DNA from: Gemmatimonadota bacterium
Lineage (GTDB): Bacteria; ARS69
Assembly: GCA_030747075.1 (NCBI GenBank)
Contig: JASLLL010000006.1
Coordinates: 47,774 to 111,773 of the forward strand
Length of the DNA: 64,000 bases
Direction of reading: 5' to 3'
Both the position numbers and the translations under genes were made by a program. The notes under the pieces were generated by a model, which saw only the letters and a program-made list of their open reading frames with translations, had not been told where the DNA came from and did no database searches. Shown here one piece after another: positions 33,449 through 42,339 of the stretch (its first letter is position 1; each line of letters opens with the position of its first letter).

Positions 33449-35755
33449 TCAGCGGTCGAGCACGGTGATCTTCGTCGTGGCGACCTGCCCGGAGCGGTCC
33501 GTCACGCGCACGAAGTAGACTCCGGCGCCCTCCGCGCCGTCCCAGCGAAGGTCGAAGGTCTCGCGCTCTCCCGGAATGGATCGCGAGTGGACCCGGCGCC
33601 CCCGGACATCATGGATATCCACGACGCACCCTTCGCCCGCGGCACCCCGGACTCGAATCCAGGACGCGCGCGACGATGGATTGGGCCAGGCGGTCACGGC
33701 CAGCGCTCCCGTCCCCGGGAGCGGCGCATCGGGAGCGTCGACCGCGCCGAACGACTGCACGAGGCGGATCCCTTCCTCGCCGACTGCGTACGCCATGCTC
33801 TCGTCGGGGGAGAGCGCGATCCCCTCGATCGACTCCGTGGTCGGACTGTTCTCCACAGACCAGGTGTCTCCGGCGTCCGCACTGTAGACGATTCGTCCGT
33901 GGCTGCACCCCAGCCAGAGTTCATCCCCGCGGGTGGCGAGGCAGTTCGCGCTGAAACCCTCCGCGTCGTACACGGTGTGCCAGTTCGCTCCGCCGTCGGT
34001 CGACCGGAGAACCACCGCGCGAAGCGGCGGCACGATCCATGCCAGCCCCGCCGCGAAGATCGTCCCGGAGTCGGTCGCGGCCATGTCCACATATCGCATG
34101 TTCTGATGGGCGGTCTCATTGTGCACCAGAGTCCAGCTGGTGCCGCCGTCGGTCGTGCGCCAGATCCTGCCGCGTGCCCCGTACTCGGGCGGGCGTTCTC
34201 CCGCGACGAAGCCCGTCAGATCGTTGACGAAAAGCCCCGCCTGTCCCCACGCCATCGAGATATCCGTCGCGTCCTTCCACGCGGTGCCGCCATCGGTCGT
34301 TCGGCGTACGCGCGTGAAGTAGTCACTCTGCACATGGCCGACAGTCCAGCCCTGCGTGGGGCTGCGAAAGCCGATGTCGCGCAGATTGCGCGGGTCGCCG
34401 ACCGCCGGTTCGTCCCAGTTCAAGCCGCCGTCGGTCGTACGGAAGAGGTGCGCCACGCCGCTGATTCCCCCGCCCGCCCATCCCAGAGTCGCCGTCGGAA
34501 ACTCCACCGTCCGAAGGTGCCCGGTGAACCCGGATACGCTCTGCCAGGTGTCCCCCAGGTCGTCGGAGCGGAGTGCGGTCTCATAGTACCCCACCGCGAA
34601 CGCTCCGCTCCCGGTGGCCGCGACATCGAGGAATGTCGAAGAAGTGGTCGGCTGCGAGACCACCGTCCAGCTGTCTCCTCCGTCGGTGGAATACAGGAGC
34701 GCGCCGTGTTCGCCACCCGCCCACACTTCCGTCGACGAAAGCACGGAGACATCCCGGAGTCCGGTCGCGATACCGGACGCAACCGTACCCCAGCTGACTC
34801 CGTAGTCCGTGGAGCGGAGGATGGTGCCGCCGCTTCCGACCGCGAATCCCAGCGTCCCGGAGAAGTCCACTCCCCGCAGGAGCGAGGACACGCCCGTCGT
34901 CGGCGTGGCCCACGACGCGCCGCCATCGGAGGTGAGGAGGATGGTGCCGGATTCCCCCACCGCCACGCACGAGAGTGGTCCTGTCGCCTTCACATCGTAG
35001 AGGCCTTCCGCCACGGGAGTGGGGACGCCGGTCCAGGTGACTCCACCATCGAGCGTCCCGTACAGCGCGTCCTGATTCCCGAGGCCGGTCCAGGTTCGGG
35101 AGGCCCACCCCTCGGTCGCGTTTCGGAAATCCACGGCCGTGTACCAGGAATCCGGCGCTTCATGCCGACCGGCCACCTGCCAGGTGGCTCCCCCGTCAAA
35201 GGTGACGAAGATCGAAGAGATCCGGTTGATGGAGAAGACATCGCACCGGGGAGCTCCCCCTCCGACCCGACCGTGCTGCCACCCGGCCACGACGCCGTGC
35301 ATCGTGTCGGTGAAGTACACATCCTCAAACTGCATCCGCTCCAGTGGAAGGTTGGGGTTCGGGAGTTCCGTCCAGCCCGCGCCGCCATCGGCGGTGTGCA
35401 GGATGATCCCGTCCACGAGATCGTCCGGAACCTGCGTTTCGCAACCGCCGCCCATGCCTCCGACCACCCACGCATTCTGCGCTCCCAGCACGCACATTCC
35501 GTGGAGGTTCCGTCCGTCGCCGGTCTGCAGGGGGGTGGACAGCACCCCGTAGTCTTCCACAAGGCGTACCCGTCCGCCGTCTTCCGCCACCACGACGGTG
35601 CCGGGGGACATGGCCTTGACGGCCTGGATCTTCCCGCCCCCGATCCACTCCCAGGCGGACCATGCAGGAGAGGGAGCGACGAGGAAGAGGACCGTTGCGG
35701 CAAGCGCCGCGCCGAGGAGTGCGTGTCGGGAGCGCGGAGCGGTCAGTATGTTCAT
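33449..35755 (-). CDS. Secreted BNR/YCF48-like repeat protein with FlgD-like C-terminal domain
   Basis: A 768-residue exported protein. The ATG at 35755 follows GGAG and gives a signal peptide ending near Ala33 (AWSA). About ten repeats of the type TxDGGxxW (TADGGAGWT, TFDGGATWQ, TLDGGVTWT, TSDGGASWA, STDGGDSWT, TTDGGLNWD, TTDGGTSWT, STDGGANWH) build one or two beta-propellers of the BNR/YCF48 type. The last 85 residues carry the shared tail: RGRRVHSRS, DLRWDGAEGAGVYFVRV, TKITVLDR. It is probably surface-associated. The function of the propeller is unknown; these repeats occur in sialidases and in photosystem II assembly factors, neither of which is implied here. Confidence 0.82.
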   Translation of the reverse strand: MNILTAPRSRHALLGAALAATVLFLVAPSPAWSAWEWIGGGKIQAVKAMSPGTVVVAEDGGRVRLVEDYGVLSTPLQTGDGRNLHGMCVLGAQNAWVVGGMGGGCETQVPDDLVDGIILHTADGGAGWTELPNPNLPLERMQFEDVYFTDTMHGVVAGWQHGRVGGGAPRCDVFSINRISSIFVTFDGGATWQVAGRHEAPDSWYTAVDFRNATEGWASRTWTGLGNQDALYGTLDGGVTWTGVPTPVAEGLYDVKATGPLSCVAVGESGTILLTSDGGASWATPTTGVSSLLRGVDFSGTLGFAVGSGGTILRSTDYGVSWGTVASGIATGLRDVSVLSSTEVWAGGEHGALLYSTDGGDSWTVVSQPTTSSTFLDVAATGSGAFAVGYYETALRSDDLGDTWQSVSGFTGHLRTVEFPTATLGWAGGGISGVAHLFRTTDGGLNWDEPAVGDPRNLRDIGFRSPTQGWTVGHVQSDYFTRVRRTTDGGTAWKDATDISMAWGQAGLFVNDLTGFVAGERPPEYGARGRIWRTTDGGTSWTLVHNETAHQNMRYVDMAATDSGTIFAAGLAWIVPPLRAVVLRSTDGGANWHTVYDAEGFSANCLATRGDELWLGCSHGRIVYSADAGDTWSVENSPTTESIEGIALSPDESMAYAVGEEGIRLVQSFGAVDAPDAPLPGTGALAVTAWPNPSSRASWIRVRGAAGEGCVVDIHDVRGRRVHSRSIPGERETFDLRWDGAEGAGVYFVRVTDRSGQVATTKITVLDR

Positions 35756-35825
35756 GAGAGGTCTCCATCCGGGTTTTCTGGGGGACGGACGAACCGGGGA
35801 CGAGGGGCAATCGTCCGAGGCCTTC

Positions 35826-35855
35826 ATTGAACCGCATCAGGCCTGTGCGAATCAA
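35826..35855 (-). promoter_or_regulatory. Predicted promoter of the BNR-repeat gene
   Basis: Minus strand: TTGATT (35855-35850), 18-base spacer, TTCAAT (35831-35826). Nearly the same hexamers as the MocR-like gene promoter at 30082-30110. Confidence 0.5.
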
Positions 35856-36005
35856 GCCGAAAGGCCGAGGCGCACGCCTCCCCGGATGCACGGGCGGGTT
35901 CCGCCCGCGTGAAGTGAGGATTGTCGTGGCGCGCCGGGGGGCGCATCCGGTAGACTCCCGGCCGCCTGATTCTGATGAGTTCAACCGCAAGCCGGGGAGA
36001 GAGCC

Positions 36006-36509
36006 GTGACCTGTTCGTCCGATGTGTACCGGAGCTTCACTCCGGAGGAGGCCGAGGCCTTCTTCCTTGAGATGCGCGAGGAACTTCGTCCGCTGTACGC
36101 ACAGGCGGAGCAGGCAGCCTCCGAGACGCTTCGAGTTCGCCCCGTCTTCCTTCGAAAGCAGCCGTTCGCAAAGCGCGCGCAGATGTTTCGCAAGGCGTTG
36201 TCGCTTCGCGTGAATCGCCAGACGGCTTCCGAGATCCTCGCGGCGTTCTTCCTCGAGCGCTACGAAGCGGAGGTTGCCGAACTGCTCGACATGCTGGGAC
36301 TGGAACACGAGGACGGCGTTCTTCAGGATCAGGCTCCGGCGGAACCGGAAGCCGCGCTCCTGGAAGAGGTCGTCGGGAAGTTCCTGGGCGGGGAGAGTCC
36401 GCTCATGCGTTCACTGCTCCTGCGCGCGTTCGCCGCGCAGGCTGCCATCGACTGGCCCGCGCTCAACGCGCTGGCGTTCGCTGAAGAAGAGACCGTTTCG
36501 TCCTCCTGA
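36006..36509 (+). CDS. Uncharacterised helical protein upstream of an ALDH7 gene
   Basis: A 167-residue soluble protein that I do not recognise. It is almost entirely predicted helix, Glu/Ala/Leu-rich, without signal peptide or membrane segment. Notable stretches are SFTPEEAEAFFLEMREEL, LRVRPVFLRKQP, and LRVNRQTASEILAAFFLE. The GTG at 36006 follows GGGGAGAG. It ends 34 bp before the aldehyde dehydrogenase gene on the same strand, so the two are probably co-transcribed and it may be a partner or stabiliser of that enzyme. No cysteine cluster or catalytic motif is seen. Confidence 0.65.
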   Translation: MTCSSDVYRSFTPEEAEAFFLEMREELRPLYAQAEQAASETLRVRPVFLRKQPFAKRAQMFRKALSLRVNRQTASEILAAFFLERYEAEVAELLDMLGLEHEDGVLQDQAPAEPEAALLEEVVGKFLGGESPLMRSLLLRAFAAQAAIDWPALNALAFAEEETVSSS

Positions 36510-36543
36510 GACCAGGGGGAGCATCGAAGAGAAGGAGAGACCG

Positions 36544-38082
36544 ATGACCAGGACCCACGCCATTCCCGAGTCGGACATCCTGGAGGCGCTGGACCTCACG
36601 GGAGTTCAGAAGGGCGCTTCCTACGGACCGTGGATCGAGACACCGTCCGGTCCGGAACTTGTCAGTGCGTCCCCCAACGACGGGTCCGAGATCGGGCGCG
36701 TTCTGCAGGCGGGCGAGGGCGACTACGAGAAGGTCATGGAGGAAGCCGGAAAGGCGTTCCTCTCATGGCGGATGAGGCCCGCGCCGGAGCGCGGCGAGGT
36801 GGTTCGCCTTCTGGCGGGTGAGTTCCGGAAGTACAAGGAGCCCCTGGGCGCGCTCATCAGCCTTGAGATGGGCAAGGTCCGCTCCGAGGGAGAGGGCGAA
36901 GTCCAGGAGATGATCGACATCGCGGACTTCGCGGTTGGTCTCTCGCGGCAACTCTACGGCCTCACCATGCACTCCGAGCGCCCCGGGCACCGGATGTACG
37001 AGCAGTGGCATCCTCTGGGAGTCGTGGGGGTGGTCACGGCGTTCAACTTCCCCGGTGCGGTCTGGGCGTGGAACGCGATGATCGCGGCGGTATGCGGGGA
37101 TGTCACTCTCTGGAAGCCGTCGTCGAAGACTCCGCTGACCGCCATCGCCATCCAGAAGATCTGCAACCGGGTGACGGACGGCATGGGTCTCGACGGCGTG
37201 TTCAGCCTCGTGGTCGGACGCGGGTCCAGCGTGGGAGAGCGGCTCATCAACGACCGCCGCATTCCGCTGGTGTCGGCTACCGGGAGTTGCCGGATGGGAC
37301 GGCGGATCGGCGAGGCCGTCGCGAAACGGCTCGCTCGCTCGCTCCTGGAACTCGGCGGCAACAACGCCATCATCGTGTCGGAGCGCGCCGATCTGGAGAT
37401 GGCGCTCCGCGGGATTCTCTTCGGCGCCGTGGGGACCGCGGGCCAGCGCTGCACTTCCACGCGCCGCGTGTTCCTGCACCGCTCCATCGCGGAGGAGTTC
37501 ACCGCGCGCCTCACCGCGGCGTACGCATCGGTCCGCGTCGGTCACGCTCTGGCGGAAGACACGCTCATGGGGCCGCTGGTGGACGAGGACGCGGTCCGGA
37601 CTTTCGAAGAGGCCATCAAGACCATTCGCGCCGAAGGCGGAGAGATCCTCCATGGCGGAAACCGGGTCGATGGTCCCGGCTTCTTCGTGGAACCGACGCT
37701 CGTGAAGGCGAAGCCCGGAATGCCCATCACCCGGGAAGAGACCTTTGCCCCGATCCTCTATCTCTTCGACTACGACGACCTGGACCAGGCCATCGCCGCG
37801 CAAAACGGCGTGGACCAGGGTCTCTCGAGCGCGATCTTCACGACGGACCTGCTGGAGGCGGAGGAGTTCCTCTCCCACCGGGGATCCGACTGCGGGATCG
37901 CGAATGTGAACATCGGAACGAGCGGGGCGGAGATCGGCGGGGCCTTCGGCGGGGAGAAGGACACGGGCGGCGGCCGCGAAGCGGGTTCGGACTCCTGGAA
38001 GATCTACATGCGCAGGCAGACCTGTACGCTGAACTGGTCCCGGGAGATGGCTCTCGCTCAGGGCGTGAAGTTCGACATCTGA
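36544..38082 (+). CDS. Aldehyde dehydrogenase, ALDH7 (alpha-aminoadipic semialdehyde dehydrogenase) type
   Basis: An NAD-dependent aldehyde dehydrogenase of 512 residues. The catalytic cysteine lies in GTAGQRCTSTRR and the base glutamate in LLELGGNNAII. The C-terminal stretch TSGAEIGGAFGGEKDTGGG, with SDSWKIYMRRQTCTLNWS, is characteristic of ALDH7/antiquitin, which oxidises alpha-aminoadipic semialdehyde in lysine degradation (EC 1.2.1.31) and related piperideine-6-carboxylate. The ATG follows AAGGAG. No lysine aminotransferase, dehydrogenase or saccharopine gene is near, so the substrate is inferred from subfamily only. Confidence 0.88.
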   Translation: MTRTHAIPESDILEALDLTGVQKGASYGPWIETPSGPELVSASPNDGSEIGRVLQAGEGDYEKVMEEAGKAFLSWRMRPAPERGEVVRLLAGEFRKYKEPLGALISLEMGKVRSEGEGEVQEMIDIADFAVGLSRQLYGLTMHSERPGHRMYEQWHPLGVVGVVTAFNFPGAVWAWNAMIAAVCGDVTLWKPSSKTPLTAIAIQKICNRVTDGMGLDGVFSLVVGRGSSVGERLINDRRIPLVSATGSCRMGRRIGEAVAKRLARSLLELGGNNAIIVSERADLEMALRGILFGAVGTAGQRCTSTRRVFLHRSIAEEFTARLTAAYASVRVGHALAEDTLMGPLVDEDAVRTFEEAIKTIRAEGGEILHGGNRVDGPGFFVEPTLVKAKPGMPITREETFAPILYLFDYDDLDQAIAAQNGVDQGLSSAIFTTDLLEAEEFLSHRGSDCGIANVNIGTSGAEIGGAFGGEKDTGGGREAGSDSWKIYMRRQTCTLNWSREMALAQGVKFDI

Positions 38083-38089
38083 CGCGCCG

Positions 38090-39052
38090 TCAGAAAACCC
38101 GCGATTCCACCCATGCCGCGGGGAGGGTACCGGGAACGGTGGCCCTTCCCGCGGGCCTGTCGCGGGTGAGCGTCAGGCGCAGAATGTCCCGGTTGCATCC
38201 CAGCATGAGCCCGGACGCCTGCGCGATGCTCGCGTCCAGTGCTCCGCGCCCGTTCCGGTAGGGACGCCGCGCCCGATAGGGACGCAGCGGGGGGGGCTGC
38301 TCGGGTGCGTTCAGATGGTCGAGGTGGCGGGCCAGAGCGCGGCACACCACCGACCCTGTGCGCAGATCCCGCGCGTCCAGTGGTCTCCCCCCGAGGCGCT
38401 CGTCGTCCATCGTGCCCCAGAGAAAGCGGAACCCGTTCGACTGCCAGAGCAGCTTCCCCGAGTGGCAGATGAGCGCCATCTCCTGATGAGGCCGCTTCCA
38501 CCGATTGGAGAGGATTCGCCGGGCCGCGTCTGAGAATGCGGGGCGGATTGCGCGCAGGATTCGCACGCTCTCCTCCCGGAAGTCCGAAGTGCCCGCGGCG
38601 CGCAGATAGGTGATCCTGCCCAGGGATTCTCCCGGCTCCGTTCCCAGATGCGTGATCACGGAATGCTGCATGCCTGTGGCGGAGCGGAAGCGCTGCTGGT
38701 ACTCCGACGACAAGAACCCCGCGGGGTTGTCGCTGCACAGCGAACTGATCCGCGAGGTTTTTCGCCCGGCCCGGCGTAGCATCTTCAAGGGGAGGTGCCC
38801 TTCCGGGCACTCGCGGAGGATCGACCGGACGGCTTCGGCGTCGCTCCGTCGGAACCAGATGTCGGCATCCGGGGCGCCGTCCGCCGCCGGGTCGTGGACG
38901 GACACGCCGACATCATGCGCGTTCATGACGGGGAGGAGCTGAGTGGCGGCGGCCCGCAGATCCGCGAATCCCACCTGTGGCAGGGAGAGGGACTTACGGA
39001 CTTCGGACACCGCTCTCAGATCGGTGATCTTCGCGGCCACAACAACGGTCAT
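38090..39052 (-). CDS. Uncharacterised 320-residue protein
   Basis: I cannot assign this protein. It is soluble, with no signal peptide or membrane segment. Residues about 15-70 carry a mixed alpha/beta start (VVVAAKITDLRAVSEVRK); the middle holds DADIWFRRSDAEAVRSILRE and a helix FREESVRILRAIRPAFSDAARRI (split when read) reminiscent of the linker before LuxR-type helix-turn-helix domains. The tail is Arg/Pro-rich and no clear HTH follows. The layout resembles bacterial sensory regulators with a PAS/GAF-like core, but this is weak. The ATG at 39052 follows GGAG. It lies convergent to the ALDH7 gene, 7 bp apart. Confidence 0.6.
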   Translation of the reverse strand: MTVVVAAKITDLRAVSEVRKSLSLPQVGFADLRAAATQLLPVMNAHDVGVSVHDPAADGAPDADIWFRRSDAEAVRSILRECPEGHLPLKMLRRAGRKTSRISSLCSDNPAGFLSSEYQQRFRSATGMQHSVITHLGTEPGESLGRITYLRAAGTSDFREESVRILRAIRPAFSDAARRILSNRWKRPHQEMALICHSGKLLWQSNGFRFLWGTMDDERLGGRPLDARDLRTGSVVCRALARHLDHLNAPEQPPPLRPYRARRPYRNGRGALDASIAQASGLMLGCNRDILRLTLTRDRPAGRATVPGTLPAAWVESRVF

Positions 39053-39246
39053 GGGGGCTCCAACGGTGAGTCGTGTTCCGCAGGGGAGGAACAACCCCGA
39101 TGTTTCGCCTTGGCGTTCCTGCCCCGGTTCGACAGGGACGCCAAGGGGAATCTAGCACCTGGAGGCCCCGAGGGCACGCGGAAATCAAGACAGGGAGGTC
39201 AGCTAGCCGGGAACAATCGTAACCTGAGAGGTACTTTTCACGAAGG

Positions 39247-40644
39247 TCACCGTCTCGGGGCGGTCATTTCCTCCGGTCGCACGAGTTCGTCGAACTGCTC
39301 GGCAGTCAGGATCGAGAGCTGAACCGCCGCTTCCCGCAGCGTGATCCCCTCGGCATGAGCCGTCTTGGCGATTCGTGCCGCATTGTCGTACCCCACATGG
39401 GGATTGAGCGCGGTGACCAGCATGAGCGAGTGGGTCAGGTGTTCGGCGATTCGGGGTTCGTTCGGGACAATCCCCGCCGCGCACCGCTTGCGGAACGAGT
39501 GGCACGCGTCGGCCAGAAGCCGCGCCGACCCCAGTACATTGTGGATGATGAGCGGTTTGAAGACATTCAGCTCGAAGTTCCCCGAAGCTCCCCCGACCGC
39601 GACCGCCGTGTCATTCCCGATGACCTGCGCGCACACCATCGTCATGGCCTCGCACTGAGTGGGGTTGACCTTGCCGGGCATGATGGAGCTGCCGGGTTCG
39701 TTTGCGGGCAGCCCGATTTCCCCGATGCCGCACCGTGGTCCGGAGGCGAGCCATCGGACATCGTTCGCGATTTTCATGAGCGAACACGCGACCGTCTTCA
39801 TGGCACCGGAGGCCTGAACCAGCGCGTCGTGGGCGGCCAGCGCCTCGAACTTGTTGGGTGCGGTCACGAATGGAAGCCCCGTCAGACCCGCCACCTTCGC
39901 CGCCACCGTCCGTGCAAAGTCCGGGTGCGTGTTCAGTCCCGTACCGACCGCCGTCCCGCCCAGCGCCAGTTCGTACAACCCGGGCAGCACCGCCGAAAGT
40001 CGCGAGACTCCGCGATCGAGCTGGTGCGCGTAGCCGGAGAACTCCTGCCCGAGCGTCAGCGGCGTGGCGTCCATCAGATGCGTTCGGCCGATCTTCGTGA
40101 TGCCCGCGAACTCCTTCGCCTTCGCGTCCAGCGTCTCGCGAAGTTCCTCCACGGCCGGAATCAGCGTCTCCCGAACGGTCGTTCCGGCGGCCACATGCAT
40201 GGCGGTGGGGAAGACATCGTTGGAGGACTGCGCACGGTTCACATCGTCGTTGGGGTGGATGGGATCCTTGCTTCCGCGCTCTCCGCCCGCCATCTCAATG
40301 GCGCGGTTGGCGATCACCTCATTGGCGTTCATGTTCGACTGCGTGCCGCTGCCCGTCTGCCAGACCACCAGCGGGAAATGGTCGTCCAGTTTCCCCTCGG
40401 CGACCTCGGCGGCCGCCGCTTCCACGAGGTCCGCCTTCTCCGGCGGGAGAGTGCCGATCTCCCGGTTGGCCTGCGCCGCCGCCTGCTTCACGATTCCCAG
40501 CGCCCGAATCATCTCCCGGGGAAACCGATCATTCCCGATGGGGAAGTTCATCAGCGACCGGGCGGTCTGTGCCCCGTAGTAGCAGTCTTCGGGCACTTCC
40601 ACGCTGCCCATGGTGTCGGTTTCAGTTCTCATCTTCGGGGTCAC
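39247..40644 (-). CDS. fumC: Class II fumarate hydratase
   Basis: It interconverts fumarate and malate in the TCA cycle (EC 4.2.1.2), in an oxygen-stable, iron-free form. The 465 residues include [48 protein letters not shown], and the superfamily signature [11 protein letters not shown] with the catalytic serine. The GTG at 40644 has AGGAGG six bases upstream and gives a normal N-terminus; longer in-frame starts are not supported. It is a stand-alone gene, divergent from the symporter operon. With KorAB at 13-16 kb it could serve a forward or reverse TCA cycle. Confidence 0.96.
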   Translation of the reverse strand: MTPKMRTETDTMGSVEVPEDCYYGAQTARSLMNFPIGNDRFPREMIRALGIVKQAAAQANREIGTLPPEKADLVEAAAAEVAEGKLDDHFPLVVWQTGSGTQSNMNANEVIANRAIEMAGGERGSKDPIHPNDDVNRAQSSNDVFPTAMHVAAGTTVRETLIPAVEELRETLDAKAKEFAGITKIGRTHLMDATPLTLGQEFSGYAHQLDRGVSRLSAVLPGLYELALGGTAVGTGLNTHPDFARTVAAKVAGLTGLPFVTAPNKFEALAAHDALVQASGAMKTVACSLMKIANDVRWLASGPRCGIGEIGLPANEPGSSIMPGKVNPTQCEAMTMVCAQVIGNDTAVAVGGASGNFELNVFKPLIIHNVLGSARLLADACHSFRKRCAAGIVPNEPRIAEHLTHSLMLVTALNPHVGYDNAARIAKTAHAEGITLREAAVQLSILTAEQFDELVRPEEMTAPRR

Positions 40645-40771
40645 GGGATCCTCCTTCCGAGGGCATGCCGACGGTCCGTCCACTCCGAGCCAATGTATCG
40701 GTGAATGACGGACTTGGCGACTCCAGTTCCTGCTGATAACCTGCCGTGTCCGTATCCGGGAGAGGGAACCC

Positions 40772-40873
40772 ATGCCTTTGTCCACCATCGTGATTGTCTT
40801 CGGAGCCTGGCTGGTTCTTCTGGGGCTTACCGTTGGAATCCGCCTGCGCACCCGTCGCGAGCGCCGCCCATGA
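40772..40873 (+). CDS. Small accessory peptide of the adjacent symporter
   Basis: A 33-residue peptide: start [20 protein letters not shown], one membrane helix, then a strongly basic end ([10 protein letters not shown]). It has a good ribosome-binding site (GGGAGAGGG) and its stop overlaps the symporter ATG as ATGA, so translation is coupled. Very short single-helix proteins encoded directly ahead of Na+/solute symporters are known as symporter small accessory proteins. The helix plus positive-inside tail fits an inner-membrane partner of the transporter. It was found by reading the leader. Confidence 0.7.
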   Translation: MPLSTIVIVFGAWLVLLGLTVGIRLRTRRERRP

Positions 40874-42339
40874 CCGGATCGGGCTGGCTCCTGGCCGGGG
40901 TCGGGTTCTATCTCGCGGCCATTCTCACCGTCGGGATCGTGACCTGGCGGAAGATGCGCTCCTTCGACGACTTCGTGCTGGGCGGCCGGAAGCTCTCCCC
41001 GTTCACCGCTGCCCTCTCCGAACGGGCCTCCGGCGAGAGCGCATGGTTCCTTCTCGGGCTGCCCGGTGCCGCCTATGCCGCCGGGTTCAGCGAGTTCTGG
41101 ACCGTCATCGGAAGCGCATTCGGGGTCTTCTTCTCATGGACGCTTCTGGCGCGGCTCCTGAACGCCCAATCCCGCCGCTTCGGTGCGCTGACGCTCCCGG
41201 ATTATCTGGAGGCGCGCTTCGGAGACACGACGCGCGTGCTGCGAGTCGTGTCGATGGTCATCATCCTCTTCTTCTATACCGCCTATGTGGGGGCTCAGTT
41301 CGTGGGCGCGGGGAAGATCCTCAACGCGACCTTCGGGATCGACGCATCCACCGGGATGATCCTGGGTGCGCTGGTCGTCGTGCTCTACACCTTCATGGGC
41401 GGGTTTCTGGCGGTCGTGTGGACCGATGTGTTCCAGGGGCTGCTCATGATGCTGGTCGTGGTGATTCTGCCGGTCATGGGGATCTTCGAACTCGGCGGGC
41501 TCACGGGCTTTGTGGACGCCGTCGGCGCGAAGGGGCCGGAGTTCCTCACCATGTCCGGCGGGCAGACGGGGCGGGCGCTGCTGTTCGGCGTCATGATCGG
41601 CAGCCTGTCGTGGGGGTTCGGCTACCTCGGGCAGCCGCATCTCCTGACGCGCTACATGGCCATCCGCCACGAAGACGAGGTGCGGCAGGGACACACGGTC
41701 GCCATGAGCTGGGTGCTGCTCTCCTACTGGGGGGCGGTGTTCGTCGGGCTCGTCGCGATCGGGATTCTCCCGGATGTGGCCGACACGGAGCAGGTCATGC
41801 CGCTTCTCGCCATGCGACTTCTCCCGGCGTGGTTTGCCGGGCTTGCCATTGCGGGGGGGATCGCCGCCATGATGTCGACGGCGGACTCCCAGCTTCTCGT
41901 CGCCACTTCCGCTCTCGTGGAAGACATCTACGCGCGCATCCTCCGCCCGGGAGCGTCGCAGCGCGTGCTCCTGCTGCTGTCGCGCGGAGCCACGGTCGTG
42001 ATCGCGCTGGTGGCGCTTCTTCTGGCATTCCGCAATCAGGATCTCATCTTCGACTGGGTGGCCTACGCATGGACCGGGCTGGGTTCCTCCTTCGGCCCGC
42101 CGCTCATTCTGGCGCTTCGCTGGCGTGGCACGACCCGACAAGGCGTGCTGGCGGGAATGATCGGGGGCATGGTCTCGACGGTCGCGTGGCGGAATGTCGA
42201 GCTGCTGCAGGCAACGCTGGACCTGAAGATCGCGACCTTCCTGATCTCCATGGCGCTGGTGGTTCTCGTGAGTTTCGCCACCGGGAGAGGGAAGCGCGGT
42301 GGCGGCATCGTGGATCCGGTCGCCGAGGTGGTGGAATGA
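40870..42339 (+). CDS. Sodium:solute symporter (SSS family, PutP-like)
   Basis: An inner-membrane Na+-coupled transporter of 489 residues with about 12-13 helices. The first helices carry [20 protein letters not shown] and [17 protein letters not shown], close to the Na+ and proline-site region of Put[18 protein letters not shown] and [18 protein letters not shown] (residues near 340) are other SSS signatures. Proline is a plausible substrate given pruA and rocD nearby in the genome, but panthothenate-, glucose- or carboxylate-type SSS members cannot be excluded. The gene is coupled at both ends by ATGA, to the accessory peptide and to the PP-loop gene. Confidence 0.9.
   Translation: MTGSGWLLAGVGFYLAAILTVGIVTWRKMRSFDDFVLGGRKLSPFTAALSERASGESAWFLLGLPGAAYAAGFSEFWTVIGSAFGVFFSWTLLARLLNAQSRRFGALTLPDYLEARFGDTTRVLRVVSMVIILFFYTAYVGAQFVGAGKILNATFGIDASTGMILGALVVVLYTFMGGFLAVVWTDVFQGLLMMLVVVILPVMGIFELGGLTGFVDAVGAKGPEFLTMSGGQTGRALLFGVMIGSLSWGFGYLGQPHLLTRYMAIRHEDEVRQGHTVAMSWVLLSYWGAVFVGLVAIGILPDVADTEQVMPLLAMRLLPAWFAGLAIAGGIAAMMSTADSQLLVATSALVEDIYARILRPGASQRVLLLLSRGATVVIALVALLLAFRNQDLIFDWVAYAWTGLGSSFGPPLILALRWRGTTRQGVLAGMIGGMVSTVAWRNVELLQATLDLKIATFLISMALVVLVSFATGRGKRGGGIVDPVAEVVE

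Noticed and set aside
40794-42335. Upstream extension of the PP-loop gene frame through the symporter
   Set aside because: The extension is out of frame with a clear SSS transporter and is Arg-rich; the ATG at 42336 is coupled to the symporter stop.
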